64,000 nucleotides of DNA from Zhengitettix transpicula (Eukaryota > Arthropoda > Insecta > Orthoptera > Tetrigidae). The stretch is from contig CM073592.1 in assembly GCA_037074705.1 (NCBI GenBank), positions 51,568,129-51,632,128 of the forward strand, given 5' to 3'. A model generated the notes under the pieces. That model had not been told where the DNA came from. It made no database searches and saw only the letters and a list, made by a program, of their open reading frames with translations. Positions 50,076 to 62,040 of the stretch are shown here, piece after piece. How positions within the stretch are numbered: position 1 is the first letter of the stretch; the number at the start of each line of letters is the position of its first letter. Position numbers and translations under genes: made by a program.

Positions 50076-53000
50076 ATTTATTTATTTATTTATGGAAAGT
50101 GCGAGCCACTGTATTAAAATGCAACATTAACTCTACCTCAAGATTTTAAAAAAATCTCGGGTTTAAATCAAATTAAAAAATAACGCCCCTTAATTCCATT
50201 TTATAATAAATACAATTGAAGGAATAAATTGCGGTGTTTGCTTATATCAGATTTCTTGTGGAAAGAATATCTTATAAAGGCTAGGTTAAAGTAGGTGGTA
50301 AGAGTAACGACAGTCACTTTTGCTCAGTTAAAAATTTTGTTGCGTTACTGTTTGGGATCCTGCATTTCCGCTCATTGATGCAATTATTGGCATGATTATT
50401 GGCAGTACAACAAAACTTTTTATCACATAATCGAAAAAGCAAACTACTACACACTGTTGCAGCGATCATAGACGCCTTCAGCAAAACAGCAAGCGACTTC
50501 CTGGTCTTCGACACGTAGTCCGTTTTCATTTTTACTGACACTCTTCAGAGAGCTGTGGGTCATAAACTTTTTCTCTGTTTCTCTACGCTGTCTTACTAAA
50601 CATGTAATTGAAACAAATCTAAAATGGCAACGTGCCGAAGAAGAAGGTACCTCATGATTCTTTTCTCTACATGTTCTCCCACCTGGGAAAATGTCATCCC
50701 CTTTACTCATGTGATCTAGACGGTAAACTTTTTTTTTGTCGATAAATTGTCAACCCTGGATTTATATTAAAGCAAACCATTATTTCGAAATGTCTGAAGG
50801 ATTTAAGGTAATGTGTACTTTGCATCTGCTTTGTGCTTTCCGTCGGCGAAATTATAAAGGAGGTGTACGATAGAACCACAACTTGAAACATACCAAACTA
50901 TTCTTAGTACTTACCTGGCGGATAATTTAATTGTTTTAGTTAATTCCATGAAATGTATCAATGTAGTTAGTTTTTTATGTTAAGATTATGAATAAATTAA
51001 AAAACCAAAAACTTTAAGAATGAGTAATATAACAGTAAAAAGGGAGGTATTTTGGCAACCATATATTAGTGAATTTAAGAGGTTTGGGTTTGCACGTTCC
51101 GCTGACTGATTGATGTGGGTCTAGGTGTCGAGAAGTAACTTCGATTAATCTTCAGCGACTTGGCGCAAATTAGCAACATTGGCTTCCATTGTTTTCTTCG
51201 CGTCGTATTTGTCACATTTTTCTCCTCGCACCTTTACACTGTAAATAAGGAACCATCAAAAATCCACGTTCCAACCGTCTCAGAGATATAATAGAATTCT
51301 TGGTACCGTTTGCCCCCAATCATTTTTTATGTACTTCAAAAACAAGAAAAATTATTGTTGGAAAAGGAAAAGAATTTCTAATGTTACAATAAATAATTGA
51401 TCCAGTATATAGAACCAATCTTTTCTTTATTTCCACCATGAATTAGTTTTACAGCCACGAGTCAGAACAGCTGATTTTCAGTATTAATATATTTCCTAAG
51501 TTTTTTCCAATACAGTATGATTTGCAATAAAATTTAATCTATAGTATTTAATAAACAAGTTGTAATAGTATCATACATTAGAATGCTCGAACGTAATCCA
51601 GTCAACAATTAGAATTAGAGTTAACTGTTTCCCTTTTATTTTTAAACATTTAATCGTTGAATTAATTCGGGTAGTAAAACTTAAAAGTATTGATTTTCTA
51701 CGACACAAATTTATGAAATGTGAGTCAGCAATATTGCATAGCGACTCAAGGTTTACAAATATGCTCGTCCGTTGGTTAATAACCGCGACTCGTAAAAGGA
51801 AATTAGAATTTCAACTCGAGTCCTGCTACCGAAATAGTTGAGGCAGATATTACGACGAAGAGTGCAAATAAAATTCGTGCAGGTTTGACCTTTAAAAACT
51901 TTTATATATTCAAGATAACTGCTATCTATCATTTATATAACGCCCAGGTCGGATCTCTTAGAAGTTTAGCAAGTGTCGTCAACATGTACACGTTTCTCGA
52001 TCAACAATAAAGTTATTCCAATTGGAATTTTTTTTTCGTGGTATTTTAATAGTCACGTGACACTATTACGTGGAAAGTACTGCGCCAGAAAGTTTTAATC
52101 CACCAAGCAATTTTTATTCAAATATAATACATGTGTAAGTGCGATTTAGGAATTATATCCTGTTCATTTCACCGAGATACAAGAAACCGAGCTTCTTGCG
52201 ACAATCGAACAGAACGCAACAGGAAACAAAGTAGGTATGTCACCTTTCCTCTGTCCCGTCTCATGATAATTTTTGCTTTATTTGTGAAAAACCAAATAAA
52301 TGCTACGTAGAAAACGAAACGTTTTATGAAAACAGCCCAGAAATTCGACGGCATAAGTATGGAGTTGAATTGGTTTCGATCGTGTTAATTGATATCGAAA
52401 GTCTATCTGAACGCTCATATTTTGGACTTTGCTACCGCAAAACGATAATTATCATGTACAGCTGTTGTTGATAAAAAATAATAATTGTCCGTACGCAGGT
52501 AACAGGCTTTCAATGATTGTAGTCCAGCACAATTACTGGAGTTTACACTAATGAGGTTTTGTTTCACGAAAATAAATCCGCATACCACAAGCAATTAATA
52601 TCATTGTGCAGTGGACATGGAGGATAAGCAATTTACATATAAACTACATTTATAAATTGTGGAGTTTTATATTTGTGTGGGTTCGCTCGACTAACAAAAG
52701 AGTCATTAAGGAATATCTTGGGGAGTCGGAAGGAAGTTCTGGACGCTTATATCGTTCAGAAAAAGGAATGTGGAAAAATAATAAAAGGAAAATGTTATTT
52801 TTTAATGGAATGAAAATATTAGAGCATCTTATATGCGCATAAGAGTTTTTGTGAGAGAATAACATTTATATTAAATTACTTGATCAAATAGTAGATCTTT
52901 CGTTAATTTAATACAATTTTGATATAATAAAATATTATAAAAATACAAAAAGTAAATAATAGGAGGTGAAATTAATGGAAAACCATAATTCAGGTTGTCA

Positions 53001-53930
53001 AAAATTTATTTATAAGGACCTTAAACGTTTTAAGGTTGTGATTTGAAATACGATCCAGTTGAGATATATCTGTTTTTCTGAAAATCTGACATCAAGAGAA
53101 CATTTGTACAAACATATTATAGGCAGTTCTCCGGAAAAAACAAAAACATTCTCTGAACGAGACATTGGAGATAAGGAGAGAAATTTCATAAAAAATAAAG
53201 AGGTGACATATGCATATGATTTTGAAAGCTGCATAAAATAAATCGTAATAGGAGTTTCTCAAAAATAATTTTATTAGTCCCTTCTTCCAATGGAGCATTC
53301 CGCGTTAATTACTGGATAAAACTTAACCGTCTATCATAGGCTGGTTAACCGTTAGCGACATAGTGGTTTCAACGTGCGATCACCATTTTGAACTTGTAGA
53401 ATACCAGACGAAGTGTTGTGAAACACGAGACGGATTTAATGTAATAAGAAAGTACGAAGTACAGTACCAATTAACATTTCCTTTAAATATTATAGTATAT
53501 ACGTGTATGATATGGTCTTCGACGGCCTAAGATAAAATAACCTTTTTTGAAACAGTGATCATTTTAAGGTTCCATTATCTTATATCAAATTTAAAATAAT
53601 GTTCGGTATGAAGCTCTCACATTGTGACCACTTACTGCGTTATGTAAGGCAGCAGCAGTAGTCCACTGAAGTGAATGAGTGCTTGCAAAATGAGCGATAA
53701 ATAATCGCGGAGATAAAATTATCGTGGAAGACAGTGGCGCTCAGTGCCTCTAGCACCCAGCGATAACTTTATCGCCACGAGGAACTAGTGGCCTACGTAT
53801 ACCAATGCATGTTTGCACACAGGGTGGTTTTTCTACCACTGGAATTATTTTCATTCTTGATTTTAATTTTTTGATAGGTTGTTTTTTGCCATCCTACCTT
53901 TCGTGTCCTTTGTTTTTGCATATTTCGAAA
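50076..53930. other. No gene seen
   Basis: Only short ORFs on both strands without splice or promoter support. Confidence 0.5.
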
Positions 53931-54084
53931 ATGAATAATTTGGGTGACATCATAGATAATGAAATACTTATTTCATTAATGAAAGAAAGACCAGTGTTAT
54001 GGCATAAAACCCTGAACATACTTCGCTTTCCTTATGGAACTCGCTGCGTTCTTTTCACTTCCCGCCAAAATGATGGTATTTTTG
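53931..54084 (+). CDS. Possible first exon of a MADF-domain protein
   Basis: An ATG in good context opens MNNLGDIIDNEILISLMKER followed by PVLWHKTLNI, which strongly resembles helix 1 of the MADF DNA-binding domain (D-E-LI-LV-ERPVLW-K). The similarity stops after about 30 residues, although the frame continues to a consensus donor GTAAGT at 54085. The expected remainder of the domain (YKDR...AW) is not seen in the following kilobase. This may be a decayed fragment, or a piece of a PIF/Harbinger-type transposon, whose accessory protein carries a Myb/MADF-like fold. Confidence 0.4.
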
Positions 54085-55197
54085 GTAAGTTCATTAAAAT
54101 TATAAAACGAATGGTACTGTGTTTCACTGTACATTTAATTCGAGATAACTATGTTATTTCATAAAATTCCGAAGGGAAAGAATAGCTTCACTGGCTTCAA
54201 AATCAGCCAAATACATTAAGAACGTTATCAAGTTTTGCATACATTAAAACTAATCATGCCCATCAATCTCTACATATCTTATCCACTCAGATACATTTTA
54301 TTGCCAGATATACCAGAATTTTCCTCTTCTACCTTCTCATGCGTGTTCGTTGGATTGTGATGTCGACATGATACTTTATTTAAATACTTTCTTCTTATCG
54401 TTTCACTCTGTTAATTTTGATTCATTTTTCATTTTTTTTTTAAAAAAAAGTATATTGAGTCTGCCAGAAATAATAAGAGAATCCAGGCAAACATAATTTA
54501 GATGTCAGGGAAACCGAGGAACTCTTTTTATCAAAATTATTTAAAAATAGAGGAATTTAAACAACGTTGTCGATTCATCATTTGAAATTGTGCTTTATCG
54601 TTGTGATGGTACGAAAATATTCTGAGGACGGTTACAGTAAAATATCGGCGGTGTTGAGTTCGTGAAATTAAAAAAACCTGAATTTTTAGTAGTTAATTAT
54701 TTCATGACCAGTAAAAAAAATTATTTTATTTGACTTTATTTGTCACATTAACGAACGAACTGACGAATAAGATATTTATATTCACGAGATGAGGATAACA
54801 ATATTCTGTAATAATTCTTGTTTGTTGTTATGTGAAACGTGATCGCAGAATTAAAACTTTAAACTGCCCTGTAAAACAGGAAATCAGAACGAATGTAAAA
54901 AAATGCGAAATATAGATTTGATGTACAGAGTTGATACTTGTGTTTGGAGATAAAAGTTACGTCAAGCCAAATTAGTATATTATTGCTAACCATAGAATTA
55001 TGTGTATTGGTGGGAAAAACTAAACTTTTGCGAGATAATTAGGTTCTGAAATTACAAGTACTTGAGCGCGTCTACGACGAACGTATTTAGAATTAATATT
55101 ACAATTTTATTATAATATATAATGACATACGTATTCAGGAAAGAGCTTCTTAAGGAAGGATAATCAAGTAGAAGGATGCGTGTTAATAGTTATATAC
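54085..55197. other. No gene seen
   Basis: I looked for a continuation of the MADF exon and found none. Confidence 0.5.
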
Positions 55198-56229
55198 TGT
55201 AGCAATAGTTAATTAGGCCATTGATTGTTTGGTCATGATTTGAATTGTTTTCATAGATGAATGTTAGCGGTATGAGTGAGCAAAGCGACAATGAACGGCG
55301 AGCTCTGTTGCTTTGATGAAAAGCCGAAAAATGGCGATGGCGCGCACAAAAGTAAAGGCAGTCTTCAGTCGACAGTCTAAGTATACGGTCAGCCACGAGA
55401 TGAGACACATTAAAACAAATTTTCTCCGAGATACATAGAAGTTCGGTCCAAATAGATAAATTAAACAGTAAAAGTCTAAAATCTGCAAATCGTGAGTTCC
55501 TGTAAGCAAGCAGATAGTTGGACAGAGAGATTTTTCAACAACTAGCCAACGGTGAAGCAAGGGTTACTTCATTATAAAAAATCGAACAATTTTGTACTGA
55601 GGGAAACCGACATCTGATAGCTGACTAATTAGAGGATCATCCGAGATTCCTGAGAGCTGATGCGTGCATTTCGACGGCGTGAGTGTAAAATCTGTGAGGA
55701 AATTAGAATCTGTGTAAAAATTTGCATTTGTAGTGTAGTGGAAATACAAAAGAAATCTGGTACCAGTCGGACATTACGTAAGTAACCAAAACTTTAATAA
55801 AATCTGTAAACGATAACTAAAAGGGCAGAGTCAGATTTCGTTCATTTTTCATTCAAGTTAATTTCTTTACATTTAGCTTTCTTTCATTTATCGACATATT
55901 TTTTTTAGGTAAATTTTAAACTGAATTGTTAATCAGATTATAAATTATCATTTTCTTTGTTAATTATCAAACCCAGTTACAACCCTAGAGAAGAGATCTT
56001 AATTCTATTGTAATTGTTTTAATTTTGAAAGCCACAAGTGAATAAATAATTATTTTGTTTGTTAATTTTTCATAATCTTTTATTTTAATCGACCTATCAT
56101 TTTGATCATTACATAAATGGCTACCACAACGTAGGGCAAGAATTTAATTAAAGCCAACTTGTTGATTATTACATTATGGCGCCCAACGTGGGGCAAATTT
56201 AATTAATCGCTTAAAATTTGATCATTACA
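55198..56229 (+). mobile_element. Gypsy-type LTR with embedded primer-binding-site sequences
   Basis: Starts TGTAGCAATAG and ends ATTACA, flanked by a 4-bp duplication ATAC at 55194-55197 and 56230-56233. It aligns over about 975 bp with the LTR at 49.1 kb. TGGCGCCCAACGTGGGGC at 56177-56194 is a perfect match to the primer-binding site for tRNA-Lys. A degraded second copy lies at 56118-56137, and the LTR-end motif occurs three times. No gag or pol sequence is left. Confidence 0.75.
56177..56194 (+). other. tRNA-Lys primer-binding site
   Basis: TGGCGCCCAACGTGGGGC lies 3 bases after an LTR-end CA. It is the exact complement of a tRNA-Lys 3' end and marks priming of minus-strand synthesis. Confidence 0.8.
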
Positions 56230-56560
56230 ATACATAATCTTATCTGGCCATGAATTGATGGGATATTCCGATAATTCTGGCTGCAGTTGATGCAACATGT
56301 ATCATCTGTTACGTACTACTTATCATTTTAAAAATTTATTTTAAGCCTTTGTGTTCGACAATTATATGGCTGGTTTAATCGTTTCAGCTTAAACTCGGAC
56401 TAAGAAACTCAGCATATTATACCATTTATTTCTCACTGGGCCTTCGAACTTTGTCAATATGTGTTGCCACAAAATACTAAAACTAGCTAGTTAGCCATCC
56501 GTCATGAAAACATTCTTCAGGCATTAATAGTCAACCGTAGGTTTTCCAGGTGTAAATGTT

Positions 56561-56656
56561 GGATGAAATTCTCTCGGGATTCCAGCCAGGTAAGATTGTC
56601 GAATGCTCGCCAATTCCACAATCTTACCCGGCTGGAATCCCGAGAGAATTTCATCC
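56561..56656. repeat. Near-perfect 39-bp palindrome with 18-bp loop
   Basis: Arms 56561-56599 and 56618-56656 are inverted copies with one mismatch in 39 positions. They contain CTCTCGGGATTCCAGCC, the same block found beside the 9.2-kb inverted repeat. It sits about 135 bp upstream of the inferred start site of LRR paralogue 1. Probably a recent PLE-terminal-derived palindrome. Confidence 0.8.
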
Positions 56657-56759
56657 ATTCTTCAGGTATGACGGTAAAATCTCATAAAGGTTGTTTATTT
56701 TTACGAAAAAAACATATTTCATAACGTTCTGTTTTGCAGGTTCCTAGTCCACAATTTCA

Positions 56760-56765
56760 TATAAA
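56760..56765 (+). promoter_or_regulatory. TATA box for LRR paralogue 1
   Basis: TATAAA lies about 32 bases upstream of an AGTT-type initiator at 56792, the usual TATA-to-start distance. A near-perfect palindrome (56561-56656) lies about 135 bases upstream of the inferred start site. Confidence 0.45.
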
Positions 56766-56791
56766 CGTCAATATTATCGGTTGATAAGGAT

Positions 56792-56873
56792 AGTTGCAGA
56801 TAAAAACTGTCGTTTAAATTGTTTGAGCCTCCAGCTCTAGAAGAACACATCTAATCAAGAAGGGATATTCACA
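56792..56873 (+). other. Putative noncoding exon 1 of LRR paralogue 1
   Basis: A strong splice donor (GTAAGT at 56874) precedes the acceptor at 57636-57637, giving a 764-bp intron. The proposed exon has no ATG, so it would be 5' UTR. Its start is inferred from a TATAAA box at 56760-56765 followed 32 bases later by an Inr-like ATAGTTG. This model is inferred from signals only; there are no transcript data. Confidence 0.5.
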
Positions 56874-57641
56874 GTAAGTGCAATTTACATTGCATAGGTT
56901 TAATTGCTATAGATGTAATTACTGATATTTCGTATCTTTTTTTCTCGACCCGATGAACGTCTTCATACCGATGGTAGATTATTTTCATGCTATTGTTTCT
57001 CGTGTCGAATATTCTCATCACGTCGTTTGATTACTGAAGGAATAAAAATATATGTTTCCTTTAATAATGTATATTTAGTTATCCATTTTCAGTACGCGTA
57101 ATATCAATAGATATTGTAGTCAATTGAATTAATTACTGGGCGGGAAAGAGAGAGAGATTTTTACCAGTAATTTTTATACATCAGTAAAAACATAATACTA
57201 CTAGATCTGATAATTAGTCCCGTAAAACTTTGAAAATTATGTACATTAATATGTACTTGCTAGCGGAATCTTATTTAGTAGACAAGAATTATGTATTTTA
57301 TTATAAACGTCGTGCATGTCAAAATATATAGTAGTAGAACAGATTACCAATCACCAATATATCGTTCAATCATTTCAAGTTAACTTACTTTTAGGAATTA
57401 CTTTTCCCCTTTTCTTTTTGAGGAAGCAGAGGGGGTAAAATAATTTGTATAGTATATTTTTAAAGACTCAGAAAATTACCTTTACCTTTTGGTTCATTTG
57501 CTTGACGGCGACCAGATTTGCAAATGTTAGCTTTATCATAGGTCCTTTTTTTCTCCGGACTCCTACAATACAGTAATTATATTTTATGGTTATTTTTTAT
57601 TTAACGTTTCTTAACCAAATTTATTTATGTTTTTCAGAATC

Positions 57642-58409
57642 ATGGCTGTTTCGTGGTTAACTGTTATTGCAGCAGCAATGACTTTCTTCACTTTAACGAG
57701 AGGCCAGCAGTGTATGGGTTGTGATTACACCGACACTCGTGCAGACTGTATGGATCTTGGACTCACAATGGTTCCTATCTGTCTCCCACCAAGCACAACC
57801 ACTCTCGTCTTATCTATAAACGACATATCAGTTCTCAAAGCCACGGATTTCCAGCACTTGCCCAACGTTGATGACCTCGACCTTGTCCTGAACAAGTTGG
57901 AAATTCTACCCGAAGACGTATTTGTCTACATGCCGAACTTGGCATTCCTTGATTTGAGTAACAACAAACTGAAGGAGCTGCCTGACAACCTATTTCTCGG
58001 AAACCCCCGTATATCATTTCTAGCCGCCACGGACAACTTGATTACAAAGCTCAATCGACACACGTTCCAGCCACTGCAAGAGCTGTCTGTGTTGTTCCTC
58101 ACCGACAATTTGGTTCGATACATTGATCACGTCGACACGTTTATAAACAACACTCAGCTGGAACACTTTGACATGAGTCGAAACGAACTTGTGACGTTGC
58201 ACGAAGAAGTGTTCGTCTCTCAGCATGACATGGAAATTTGGATCGTGGGTAATAATTGGCATTGTGACTGTATATTAACAAATCTAACCGCGGCATTTAA
58301 GCGTCAAAGGATATCGTTCCCCTTATACTTCACGCCTTCGTGTAATTCTCCATCTGAACTCTACGGAGAGGAATGGGAATTCCTGGGACCGTTGCCGTGT
58401 GACTCTTAA
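57642..58409 (+). CDS. Secreted leucine-rich-repeat protein, paralogue 1
   Basis: The coding sequence predicts 255 residues. Residues 1-21 form a hydrophobic signal peptide ending just before Gln-Gln-Cys. An N-terminal cap has Cys 24, 27, 36 and 47 (pattern CMGC...C...C). About six 24-residue LRRs follow (LxxLxLxxNxLxxLP type, roughly residues 53-200), then an LRRCT cap with WHCDC at 206-210 and Cys 234 and 253. There is no transmembrane segment or GPI-type tail, so the protein should be secreted and probably N-glycosylated (NNT and NLT sequons). I start at the ATG at 57642, because bases 57620-57637 look like an intron acceptor (pyrimidine-rich, ending ttttcag) and the ATG has a good context. 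An in-frame ATG at 57627 lies inside that acceptor. A paralogue lies 4.1 kb downstream. Small secreted LRR proteins act in binding or immune recognition in other insects, but the ligand and role here are unknown. Confidence 0.9.
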   Translation: MAVSWLTVIAAAMTFFTLTRGQQCMGCDYTDTRADCMDLGLTMVPICLPPSTTTLVLSINDISVLKATDFQHLPNVDDLDLVLNKLEILPEDVFVYMPNLAFLDLSNNKLKELPDNLFLGNPRISFLAATDNLITKLNRHTFQPLQELSVLFLTDNLVRYIDHVDTFINNTQLEHFDMSRNELVTLHEEVFVSQHDMEIWIVGNNWHCDCILTNLTAAFKRQRISFPLYFTPSCNSPSELYGEEWEFLGPLPCDS

Positions 58410-58504
58410 AGAACTCTTAAAAACTAATTAATCCCATCGTGGTAAATATAATTTAAGTTAATATTACTCGAAGTTTAACATTTTCTTATGGACAGAAATT
58501 CCGT

Positions 58505-58510
58505 AATAAA
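58505..58510 (+). terminator. Polyadenylation signal of LRR paralogue 1
   Basis: AATAAA lies 96 bases after the stop codon and is the first canonical signal downstream of the gene. Confidence 0.6.
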
Positions 58511-61085
58511 TAATATCGATAACAAAATTCTGAAAATAAGTGCCAAGAACACAGAAAGCGACATCTTGCAACAGAACAATGTTAAAATATATGAAAAGTC
58601 AATTACCTTTTTTCTACCACTCATCGTAAGGAATAGAAATAGTCACAACGATATCACCCAACAATACATATACATTCACATTTTTATTTGATCTTAATCC
58701 TAAAACCTTTTGCGTTTAATATTTTCTCGTCGGTGTTCTTAGTCCTTTATGCTTAATTTCTAAAGTGTGATCGCTTCTACTTTGCTTTCGTTCTACACAC
58801 GTTTTAACATTCTGCGAGGATACCCGAAGGTAAAAGAAAAGTAATTTCTCTGTTTCAGTGCAGTCAAACCCTGAATATTTTAAGTTCCAAAAGACGACTT
58901 AATTAATTAGGTTGTCAGTTGAAATTATTGATAAAAGCACTAATTATGAGACAAATAAAAATAATCTATTAGTGCTTCTTCAGCATTTATATGAAGGATA
59001 TTTCTGTCAACCATAATCATAAAAAATGCTGGAAAACAGTGTTTTATTTGATTGATACACGGGGATTTTATTAAATAGATTGTGTCATACAAATATCAGT
59101 CATATTATAAATTCTAACATCAAAATAACAAACTTCAATAATTTTGAAAACCAATTTGTACTAAAGTGAAATAAAGTTTCATAAACGTATCCTGTAATCA
59201 TTTATTTTTTTGTCTGTAGTGAGAAATGACGTTATGTTGTCCGTATTTATCCACTGCCCGTTTAGGGAATGTTTGTGTCGAACCATGCCTCTGAACTACA
59301 ACGTTTCAATGGCTGCGATGGCGGTGGCGGTGACAGCTATTGAAAATTTGTATGACTTCAACGAGTTTACCTAGTTGAAAACCCGAAAACACTATATATA
59401 TATCAGACACACCGGGAAAGCCTTTTTTTTGACTGGTCCATTCGTGTTTAACCAACAGTTGGTTTTTGTCAGTCATAGACAGCTATGGCGTAATCTAAAG
59501 TTAAGATCATTGCACCTTTGATTATAGTTTTGGAGAACTTTAATTAACTTTAGTATACTATTTTATATCTTTGGTTGATGTAAAGTGTTTTGTGCAGACA
59601 ATTAAATGGGTATTGTTTCATTTTAATTGACGACAATTAATTGCATTAATTATAGGGATACGGGCGCCAGTGAATAAATTGTTCAATTCTACTACTTTAT
59701 TCACAAATGAATGTTATTTGAATATAAACTTAATTATACAATTGTAAAAGGAAACTTCTGCTCAGCTCAGCTGAATACGAAAAACAGAAATTTTAGAACC
59801 GATTGCAAAGTTTTCTTCACTGGAATATTCTCTTTATGAGGTCAGTCAAACAAATTATAAATGTACATTCTCCATTTGTCATATTTACATAAATTTGATG
59901 AAATAATCTTCGTTAAAATTGTTGTCATTTGATGAATGGCATATATCTTCCGGAGACAATGCGCGATTCATAACATAAATTGTGATAATAGTAGAAACGT
60001 CACTGAACGGTAATTAACACTTGATAAGGTTATCATTCATCTCAATAATAAGGCTGAATCATTCAATTAACGTTTTTAAATTCATTCTGTGCGCAGATGA
60101 AAATCTCAAAAATATTAATTACTTTCAAAAAAAGAAGTAATTAATAAACTGGAACTATTAGGCGATTTAATATTTTCATTTCAAACTATTTTAAAATCAT
60201 TTTCTTATACAAAAAATAAACTTAAAATTTGTCTTGTGTAAAAGAATTAACATAAATTAAGGAAGAAATAAGTAAAATATTTCTGAAATAACTGGAATAA
60301 TTCAGGAATATTATTAAACATTCAGATTTGAATGTCAAGTCATGTGATGGACGAAAATGAAAATAAACAACATAGAGTTGGACAAGGAGAGAGGATGGTT
60401 TTCGGGAGTTTTCGGGAGTGAACATCGAATGAAGGAATAAAGGCGAAATGCTAGTGGGCTGTTCGTGGTTTTCGACAATGAAGAAATTAGCCAAAGAGCG
60501 TTTTAATGTAACTCAAAAAAATAGAAAACAATAAATTTCCGTCTATGAAAAATAATAAAACAATTGAAATAGAATAAAATCCGAGTTTATAAATTGTATT
60601 ACAATAACGATACGTTTCCACAACCTTATAAATTGTTATTTAAATTATTATTTTACGTAGATGTCAACAGAAATTGTGGGGAGTATATCTCTGTATTATT
60701 TAACATCAAAACGATAATACAGAACGAATTTCATAAATAATTATATATTTATGTTCTTAAAGAATTTCGTAGGTTCAGAATTCATCTCAAAAACAAAAGA
60801 TAGAGATTTTTGATAAGAATCTCGAGCTTTCTTCACTTCTGGGAACTATTCTATATGTCAGTAGTGATTAATTAAAAATGTAATGATTTGTGTTTTGTTT
60901 TCTTCATCTTAAAATAATTTATGAAAATTTCTAGCTAATATTCGTCTAGCGAAAAAGAACTCAACTATTGAAGAAAATCAAAATAATCGAATCAATGAGA
61001 TATTATTACGCATCTCGTATCATTAGGGAATACCAAGATAAAATTGTTATCTCTCATAAATACGTTGATAAACACAACTAACTGC
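58511..61085. other. Intergenic region between the LRR paralogues
   Basis: No third LRR copy or remnant. A hammerhead-like tail (catTGAAACGTTGTAG on minus, near 59300-59325) is degraded. Confidence 0.5.
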
Positions 61086-61093
61086 TATATAAA
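61086..61093 (+). promoter_or_regulatory. TATA box for LRR paralogue 2
   Basis: TATATAAA is placed about 31 bases before the inferred start site at 61117, directly upstream of the short first exon and its consensus donor. Confidence 0.5.
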
Positions 61094-61116
61094 TGAGTTA
61101 CACGTGTTGTGAGTGA

Positions 61117-61140
61117 AGTTTTAATACTTTGCTGAGAAAT
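61117..61140 (+). other. Tiny exon 1 of LRR paralogue 2, ending in AT of the start codon
   Basis: A TATATAAA box (61086-61093) is followed about 30 bases later by an Inr-like AAGTTT, and the sequence gctgagaaat runs into a perfect donor GTAAGT at 61141. Joining at 61140/62517 makes AT|G, which is in frame with the LRR exon and gives a complete signal peptide. The intron would be 1,376 bp. Inferred from signals; the exact cap site is uncertain. Confidence 0.6.
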
Positions 61141-61714
61141 GTAAGTTATAAGAATATCTTTCTGCAGGCATAAGTAATAAATAATTACTTCATACAAATG
61201 TATTCATTGACCAAATATGTAAACTTTCAATGAGGTTACCAGTAAATAAGTTACACATTACCTTAATTATAATTATTTTAAATGAAAATGCATGCGTTGT
61301 AAGAGAAATTGAAATCGATAAATACATAATAGTTTTATTTGGTAGATCTTATAAATATTCTGTCCTCTTCACAAACAACTGTGCATTTTAAAACTTCCTG
61401 ACCTTCTTTTCACATAAAACTATAAAGTTAATATAAGAAAATCTTAAATCGAGATTCCAAAAATGATGCTTCAGAGTGAGGTTAAGTATAAAGGTATTTC
61501 TAAGTTATACACATAATTTTGTTCAAATACTACATCCTAGTAAAATGAGTAAATTAAAGAATAACTGTAGATGTTATGTTTCAAGTGTTGTTAGAAAACT
61601 TCTACAGCGAGGTAAAGGAAAGTAGATAAGAAAATAAATTCAATAGCCAGAATGTTAGAAAACATTTATTTAATTAATTAATTACTTATGTAATTTTTGT
61701 GTACTTGAGAATAA

Positions 61715-61757
61715 ATCACAACATTTCATCCCTTATTCTGGGACTTCATCAGGTGAT
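61715..61757 (-). ncRNA. Hammerhead-ribozyme motif with intact core
   Basis: On the minus strand the order is AUCAC, CUGAUGA, a hairpin whose UCCC pairs with GGGA, GAAA, UGUU, GUGAU. AUCAC and GUGAU pair perfectly as a 5-bp stem I. CUGAUGA and GAAA are the invariant core boxes, and the last U before GUGAU is the expected cleavage position. Stem III is only two pairs, as in the minimal hammerheads known from Penelope-like elements, which may act as dimers. It lies in the intron of LRR paralogue 2, antisense to it. Activity is inferred from the motif only. Confidence 0.65.
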
Positions 61758-62002
61758 ACAGAATGAATGAATACGAAAGATAGCCTATTCAGACAAAAAG
61801 GTAATATAAATACCATATTTGTCGTCAGTTTTGTGTTGATGCGATTCTGTGGAGTGTCCAAATTATAAATTATTTTATTCATAGTCAGAGTTGATGTCTA
61901 TTGCTGAAGGAGCCTAAAAGGATGTCGTTAATACAAAATTCAATTCATAGAAGAAATTTATTCATAAATTTAACAATTTTAGATCTTTTTGTATTTTTTA
62001 AT

Positions 62003-62040
62003 GTGTCATATAGAGGAGTTCTAAAATAAGGGATCAAACG
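62003..62040 (+). repeat. Degenerate hammerhead-like arm, divergent partner of the 61.7-kb motif
   Basis: The sequence gaggagttctaaaataaggg followed by atcaaacgt matches the reverse-oriented motif at 61715-61757 in its stem-II hairpin and following box, but GAAA has become CAAA and the CUGAUGA box is lost. The pair faces outward about 250 bp apart. Confidence 0.4.

Noticed and set aside
57627..57641. Upstream in-frame ATG giving an extra MFFRI in LRR paralogue 1
   Set aside because: It sits within the splice-acceptor tract. The matching position in paralogue 2 is TTG, so it is not a conserved start.
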